64,000 nucleotides of DNA, from the NCBI GenBank assembly GCA_030144725.1, contig JASKMD010000004.1:3404828-3468827 (forward strand), in the 5' to 3' direction. A model generated the notes under the pieces. That model did no database searches. It worked only from the letters and a program-made list of their open reading frames with translations, and was not told the DNA's origin. Made by a program: the position numbers and the translations under genes. This document shows, piece after piece, positions 58,561 to 64,000 of this stretch (the first letter of the stretch is position 1; the number at the start of each line of letters is the position of its first letter). Origin of the DNA: Haematococcus lacustris. Lineage: Eukaryota; Chlorophyta; Chlorophyceae; Chlamydomonadales; Haematococcaceae.

Positions 58561-59170
58561 CCATTCTATGCAAGTGCTGTCTGCAGCCAGCTGTACGGGT
58601 GGGGGCTGGGCCTACGGTCGAAGTCTTACATGTCTTACACAAATGCGCGTGACATGTCTGCCTGGAGCTTATTGCACAACATATCTCGCACTTCCGCTTT
58701 TGGTCGGCCCAGCTGCAGCGTCTCCGCGTGACCGTTCTCCTCCATTTTCCGACGATGCTTGTCAGTTGATTGATGAAGGCCAGTTGCTATTCCCCCATTG
58801 TGGTTCCGCAGCCGATTGCTGTTCAAACCCCCGGCTTAATCTAAATCCGAACAATTTCGATCAACCCACGCGTCTCTCAGGCGCAGATGCGCCTGGCAGC
58901 TTTGCTTATCGCTATTCAATGGCAGCACTATACTCAACTAATTCATGCCAGCATGGGCACTACTTGCATTTGAAATGCGGCGTCAATTGGTGCAGTTGCA
59001 GCCTGCTTCATTAGCCATGATGCATCTTACAGTCAAATGTAGTGTCTCAATACTTACTGTCCTGATGTGACTCTTTACTGGCAACCTGAGGCCTAACGCA
59101 TGGTCACAACGCATACATGCGACCATGCAGTACTTGGTCCAGGGCTGATGTCTGTGCCCTGTGAAGGGAC
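58561..59170. promoter_or_regulatory. divergent intergenic region between dynein and hydrolase
   Basis: 610 bp separate the first dynein ATG (minus) from the hydrolase ATG (plus), so both promoters and 5' leaders must lie here. No TATA box or other motif was convincing. No gene is seen within it. Confidence 0.5.
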
Positions 59171-60488
59171 ATGCAGTCGCTTCATCGTCAATGTTACGCA
59201 GCCTCACAGCAACGCAGAGCAGTAACGCCTCCCGTGCTCACGCTTCTTCGACCTTGCCGTGCTGCCAGCTGCCGCGACACCAGCTACGAAGGGTCCGTGC
59301 CTAAGTCAGTTCAGTTTTCTGTGGACGGTGTAGTCCCTTTTCTTCCTCATGGTGGGGCCCACGTCCTGACTGGCAGCATGCAACATAACGTTACATCATC
59401 AACGTTGTGGCTGACATGTGCAGGCATCACTGCCCCTATACAAGCACCGTTGAATGCACGACCTATCGTCATCCTACCAGGGTTTGGCAACTGCACCCAG
59501 GTACAAGCCCACTGAGAGCTTGCACTGTGGTTAGCTTATTCACAATCTCCAGATCCGATATGGCTGGGCCCTCTGTGGCATGTAATGTTCCCAGGACTAT
59601 GAAGCGCCATTTGGCCAGAGCAGCGACTCCCTCGCCGCCAACCTGCGGTCACGTGGCTGGGCAGTGCATGTGGTGCGCCTAGAGCGTTCTGACTGGTTCC
59701 AAGTCGCACGAGCCCTCTTCACCCTGAAGTTCTGGAGCAGCCAGCTGAGCACAGAGCCCGGGTACACCTGGTACCTGGACCGCGTGCAGGAAGCAGTGCA
59801 GCTCGCACTGCAAGCCAGCGGTGCCCAGCAGGTGGACCTGGTGGGACATTCAGCTGGCGGCTGGCTGGCACGCGCCTACATAGGCAACCCTCGCTACCAA
59901 GGCGAGCCTGCGGCCTCTGCTACCGCACAGCCATGCCCCAACCCAGCCGTGCGGGCCTTGGTCACACTGGGGTCGCCACAGAAGCCACCCCCTCCTGAGC
60001 TGGCGCGGGACATGACAGGGGGCGCGCTGGCTTGGGTGCATGACCGCTACCCCGGCGCATTCTTTGCCGATCAGGGCGTTGCCTATGTGACCGTGGCGGG
60101 GCTGACCGTGAAGGGTGGCAGGCAGCTGGATGCGCAGGGGCGACCGGTGCAGGTGAAGGGGCGGCCCCGGCTGCCCAGTGAGTATGCTTATGACAGCTAT
60201 GGCCAGGTGTGCGGGCTGGGGCAGGGTGTGGAGGGGGACGCGGTGGTGCCGCTGAATAGCGCGTGCCTGCAAGGGGCCCGGCAAGTGTTGCTGCCAGGGG
60301 TGTGGCACAGCGTGTCCAAGATAGGCACCTTTGACGAGGCGTCAGGGGTGGTGTGGTATGGCAGTGGGGCGGTGGTGGATGCCTGGCTGCAGCCGTATGT
60401 GCAAGAGGCGTATCCCCAGGCCGGCGCAGCTGTGGACATAGTGGACAAGATGAGTGCCACTGGGGTGGGCAGCATCGTGGGTAGTTAG
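59171..60488 (+). CDS. alpha/beta-hydrolase (lipase/PGAP1-like), 407 residues
   Basis: Two exons, 59171-59500 and 59595-60488, join in phase at CAG|GTACAA and CCCAG|GAC. The first 35 residues (MQSLHRQCYAASQQRRAVTP...) are rich in Arg, Ser and Ala with no acidic residues, like an organelle transit peptide. PIVILPGFGNC gives the first strand and oxyanion region. The nucleophile elbow is GHSAGG (Ser196). The acid is probably Asp325 in VEGDAVVP and the base His348 in GVWHSV, so a full catalytic triad is visible. Related plant proteins are annotated as PGAP1-like or esterase/lipase; the substrate is not known. Divergent from the dynein gene. A start further upstream cannot be excluded. Confidence 0.82.
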
Positions 60489-61180
60489 CGCTGCCTGCTT
60501 TGCACAGTCGAACCACTTGCCATGAGCCTGGGTGGTGCGCTGTGCCTGGGTGCCTGCCGGCCTGCATAAAGGGTGCTAGTGGGTGCTCCTGGTGGTGTGC
60601 TCCTGTGGAATGCTGACCAGTGCTCGAGGGACAGGATGACATACATGCTGTGAGCGCGCTGATGGGACTTGTTCCATGCTGAATAGGGTAGTTGCGAGAG
60701 TGATAGTTGCTTGCATGGAGGGTAGGCCCAAGGCAGGTTTGAACTGGTTAGGCCTTGTCAAGAAACTGCCCTTCCTGCACCCTGCACATGCATGCCCCTC
60801 CTGCACCCTGGAAATGCTCTCACACGTGCAGCAACCTAGTGTGACGCAATTAGTGTAGTGTGACTGGCCATGTACAACAGGTTTGATACAGCCCCAGCTC
60901 CTGGTCGTCAGTGACACAGCCCCCCATCTGTACTGCAATGAGTACAGCTTGTTCAACGAAGTCCATGGCTAGGTGCGCATTGAGAGCTTGAGCCGTGTAA
61001 ACTGCGAGAGGTCGAAACTGGAACTTGTCAGATGCGTTGCTCCCGGCGACAGGAAAGAAGACGACGAACATAGCACGCTACACCCCTCTCGTGTTTAAGT
61101 CCCCTTGGACCAGTTACTTGTTGACTGGGGCGCTCAGCAACAGGAACAGCTTGAAAACGTAACCCAAGAAACGTGTTGAG
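60489..61180. other. intergenic region downstream of the hydrolase
   Basis: No supported gene. A TGTAA at 60994 could serve the hydrolase, but it is 500 bases past the stop. A minus-strand ORF of 73 codons (60850-61071: FRPLAVYTAQALNAHLAMDF...) has protein-like composition but no family was recognised. Confidence 0.4.
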
Positions 61181-61395
61181 TAGGGTGCGGTTCTCCCTCA
61201 ACTAATTAGATTAGTCCCGGCCGTATTAGTTATTAGGTCGTGTATTAATCGGCGTTGTTTACACATCCAGCGGTACAAGCGCGCCCGTGTGACCCCATCG
61301 CACTGGTCGCATTCGCAAGCTCGTCACTTTTTCAGTGGCCAATCATTAGATTATATCATTAGATTGGTTTTAGTAATTCGTTTTACCGCACCCTA
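61181..61395. mobile_element. TA-flanked MITE, 215 bp
   Basis: Starts TA-GGGTGCGGT and ends ACCGCACCC-TA, a 9-bp perfect inverted repeat with TA duplication. The interior is AT-rich with several ATTAGATTA units. Same format as the element at 10654-10900, whose ends (GGGCGCGACC) are related in the first three bases only. Confidence 0.6.
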
Positions 61396-62779
61396 GTGAT
61401 GAGCACTCCAGGAAAGAAGTAACATGTGTTGGGAAGCACTTGTTTACCTCCAGATGCTAGTGCGTATGCTACCCCACTCGACACGTTTATTGTAATCAGG
61501 GACACAGCTTTGAGATGGATTGGGATACATGTTTCGTATGCAACATGCTGCGGATGGTAAGGCTCCTCGCTCACACTGTATCTGGGCCCTAGCTTCACCG
61601 CACTCGTGTAGTGTCCACTCTGAAAGTAGCCGCATTCCCTTTCCCAATAATAACTGCTGAGTCCTCTACTCGGGTCTTCAACCTTTTCAGGCTCAGGAAA
61701 CGCTGCAGGCACGGCAACACGACACAACACGGTGTGCACTCCACTCCACTCAACTGCCCGTCGATCGGGACAGCAAGCATACTGGGGAGTACGTCTCCAG
61801 TATCTCGGAGCCTCCCAGTATGAACACTGCTCGCCAGCCACACCCCACCAGAGTAAGGCGATAGCGGAAGAGCACAATTGCATTTAAGCAGCCTGTGCAA
61901 GCCTGACTTTGCTCAGCTTCCCTCCCACCACAGCTGTCCAACATCAACTTCTACACCAACTCAATTCACTCTGGGCACTAGCGACGGTTCTGACAATGCT
62001 GCCGCTGCCTGTCGCTACTGTGAAACGGGGGCAGCCGGCATAGTGGCCAGCCTGGCGGGTGGAGGACCCTGCTCCACCTCCCCGCTCTTCAGGGCAGCGG
62101 CACATGCACAGCAGTAGACACAGAGACCTCAACGTAGTGCACCGGTCCCAGACACCGTCACCACCAGCACCCTGACTGCTCTCAGGTGGCTATGATCTAA
62201 GTACAGTGGCACTTGCTGCATGGTGCACATGGTACACCAAGCACCCAGGTCTCAACAACTGAGCACCCTTGTACGCACAGATATGACAGTGATCGCCCCA
62301 CAGCATAGCAACCGCAAGATGCATAGAGCCAGCCTTGACATCAGCTGGTCAAAGCCTTCCTACTGTGTGCTCCAGCAACGCTGTAATGGTGGAAACAGCA
62401 ACCGACTTTGCAATGTGCCTGTTGCTTACGCCATGTCTAGGTTCTGTATAATGACAGCAACACACTCTGCTCTGTTTGATACTTTCCTCTTTCCCTTCTT
62501 TATCATTTCTGCAAATGCTTTCCCCTATCATGCCCCCTGCCCCTCACCATCATTGCCCCGGGCAAAAACCTCCTACCCTGGCACCCTGCCCATGCCCCAC
62601 TGAGCACTGTCCATGGGCCTATGTATCATGTGAAAAACACCCGGCCACACTTCCAAAACCCGGCTGCTTCTCTGACACCCAAGCCACCCCACTCACACAG
62701 CCTACCCTGCCTGCTCCCACCTGCCCAGCCTGCTCCCAGCCTGCCCTACAGCCGGCGCTGCAGCAGGGGCTGTGCTCAC
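61396..62779. other. region without a supported gene
   Basis: A minus-strand frame is open for 166 codons (61383-61883) but shows no recognisable motif, and its C-terminus runs into the MITE. The remainder is ordinary intergenic sequence with C-rich stretches toward the DUF3611 exons. The 3' end of the DUF3611 gene must lie here. Confidence 0.4.
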
Positions 62780-63317
62780 CTGGAAGCGCAGACCTCGGCC
62801 CTCGCCCACCACGCTGAGCAGCCACAGGGAGCACACCATGGACAGGAAGTGGCCCAGGAGCATGTTGGTGGCAGCCTGAGGTGGGGTCAAGCAGGGCAGC
62901 AGGCAGGGGAGGTGGTGAGGGCACAGATACAAGCTATGGGGTGGGAATGGGGACAGTGGGAGGGTGAGGGGACCACAACCCAGGTGGTGAGGTGACAGCA
63001 ACTGGAGGAATGTGTGACAGCATGCCAACGAGCTGCCATGAGCCACAACCCAATGGCCCTTAGCAGCATTTGGCCCTGTCTGTCCCCTGCGTAGCCCTGT
63101 CTGTCCACTAGCTGAGGGCTTTCGCTACCTGGACTAGGAAGACGTCGAGTGCCAGCACTGGGTTGTACACGCCTGCGGCGCTGGCAATGAAGGGGTTGGC
63201 ACTGGCATTGGACAGGGTCTTGGCCACCAGCACCCCCACAAGTGCCTGTATGCCCAGCAGCGTGCTGCCCAGGCCCAATACATTGATCAGCACACCCTTG
63301 GTCACGGTGTCGATCAC
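62780..63317 (-). CDS. DUF3611 (TIC21/PIC1-like) membrane protein, two exons, partial
   Basis: Exon 63129-63317 reads VINVLG-type sequence GLGSTLLGIQALVGVLVAKT, then NASANPF and YNPVLALDVFLVQ. Exon 62780-62875 reads AATNMLLGHFLSMVCSLWLL and SVVGEGRGLRFQ. Both keep phase 0. These are the conserved membrane helices of DUF3611, the family that includes the chloroplast inner-envelope protein TIC21/PIC1 (from memory), linked to protein or iron import. The N-terminal exons lie past the right edge. The true C-terminus is unclear: reading through the donor CAG|GTGAGC gives 25 more residues and a stop at 62702; otherwise one more exon is missing. Confidence 0.68.
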
Positions 63318-63507
63318 CTGTGGCATGGCCAGGGCGCACAACTGTCACAGCCACAGTGGCAATGCAGGCAGGGAGAGCTGGCAGGCTCAAGCTAGACTGT
63401 GCCCTACCTGCCACCATGGGCAGGCTGGAGCTACACTGTTCTCCCACTAGCAGCAGTAGCCAGCAGTAGCATCAACAGGCAGTGCTGGAAGAAGAGGCCT
63501 CGCCCAT

Positions 63508-63618
63508 GTCATGGACCATGAGCATGGGAACTCCACACAGACAAAAACATCGTTTTGTAGGGGTCCACACTGAGTGTAACACCGCAATCAAGGCTCAAGG
63601 TTGAGGGCCAAGGTGCTG
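63508..63618 (+). mobile_element. solo right-end copy of the Fanzor element
   Basis: Matches the last 110 bp of copy 2: GGGAACTCCACACAGAC, the ACAAAAAC-ATC-GTTTTGT inverted repeat, TCCACACTGAGTG, GGCTCAAGG and the AAGGTGCTG terminus (63618). It lies upstream (5') of the DUF3611 exon, probably in an intron. There is no ORF. Confidence 0.7.
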
Positions 63619-64000
63619 TAAGAAGAGGCCTAATGTCAGCACCAGCATGCTTTCCGGGAGGAGCTTCCGCCTAGGGCACGGCCTGCTCCCACCACATACC
63701 CTAGGCAGGAAGCGCTACATGGTAGGCTACACGGTAGGCAGATGGCTGGTGCCATCCAGATAGAGTGGCTAGGGACACTGCATGCTCTTCATCGCTTTGC
63801 TCATGCTGCCACCGCTGATGGGACACAACTAATGGACATGACCCATGCTGATTGTACGTTGTCACCGAAAACCAGCCAAATGTTTGGACAGGAAGCAGGG
63901 CCGCTGCTGCCCACGCTGCCTTTGCTTACTTACACCTAGCCAAGCCCTCCATCAGCTGCCAGCACGCCATCAGCGGGAGGGCAGCCTGGCCTGCTGTAGA
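63619..64000. other. right edge, probable intron of the DUF3611 gene
   Basis: No exon of the DUF3611 protein or other gene could be recognised in these last 380 bases. Confidence 0.4.

Noticed and set aside
61383..61883. 166-codon minus-strand ORF
   Set aside because: No recognisable motif, no splice context, and its 3' part runs into a MITE end; treated as chance.

Overview
The window reads as nuclear DNA of a chlorophyte green alga in the Chlamydomonadales/volvocine group, possibly Haematococcus-like. The evidence is GC-rich coding sequence cut into many short exons with GT-AG introns, a TGTAA-type polyadenylation signal, a secreted protein with (Ser-Pro-Pro-Pro-Pro)n repeats, and a ciliary dynein gene whose predicted protein is almost the length I recall for the Chlamydomonas outer-arm gamma heavy chain. 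The organism name is inference; gene structures were worked out by hand from splice sites, reading phase and protein motifs.

Layout. (1) 296-3215: a Fanzor/TnpB-family element (eukaryotic relatives of IS605 OrfB, RNA-guided nucleases) on the minus strand, with two exons carrying RuvC-I, the VDE-R-T motif and RuvC-III, surrounded by decayed fragments of itself. (2) 3458-10506, minus: a multi-exon gene for a membrane-anchored or secreted protein with a long proline-rich shaft (eleven copies of a 39-residue repeat) followed by NHL-type repeats. (3) 10507-14497: a transposon graveyard, with a TA-flanked MITE, a hAT-like MITE with an 8-bp target duplication, a second 2.8-kb hAT-like element inserted at almost the same spot, a further TA-flanked MITE inside that, and a 610-bp GGGCT array. 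(4) 14524-14973: an unrecognised ORF. (5) 15602-58560, minus: one 43-kb gene of about 84 exons encoding a complete 4,465-residue axonemal dynein heavy chain, most like the outer-arm gamma chain (ODA2/DNAH5 type). Its introns carry large simple-sequence arrays, a 5'-deleted Fanzor copy in antisense (intron 2) and a 130-bp deletion derivative of the same element (intron 24). (6) 59171-60488, plus: an alpha/beta-hydrolase of 407 residues, divergent from the dynein gene across about 610 bp. (7) 60489-62779: mostly non-coding, with a 215-bp TA-flanked MITE. (8) 62780-63317 and beyond the right edge, minus: two exons of a DUF3611 (TIC21/PIC1-like) protein.

The most unusual signal is the Fanzor family. 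Two ORF-bearing copies and two ORF-less derivatives all end at exactly the same right terminus (AAGGTGCTG). Just inside it lies a conserved inverted repeat that could form a hairpin, as expected for a guide-RNA scaffold at the right end of a TnpB-like element. The derivatives look like non-autonomous (MITE-like) elements that could be mobilised by, or supply guide RNA to, the Fanzor.
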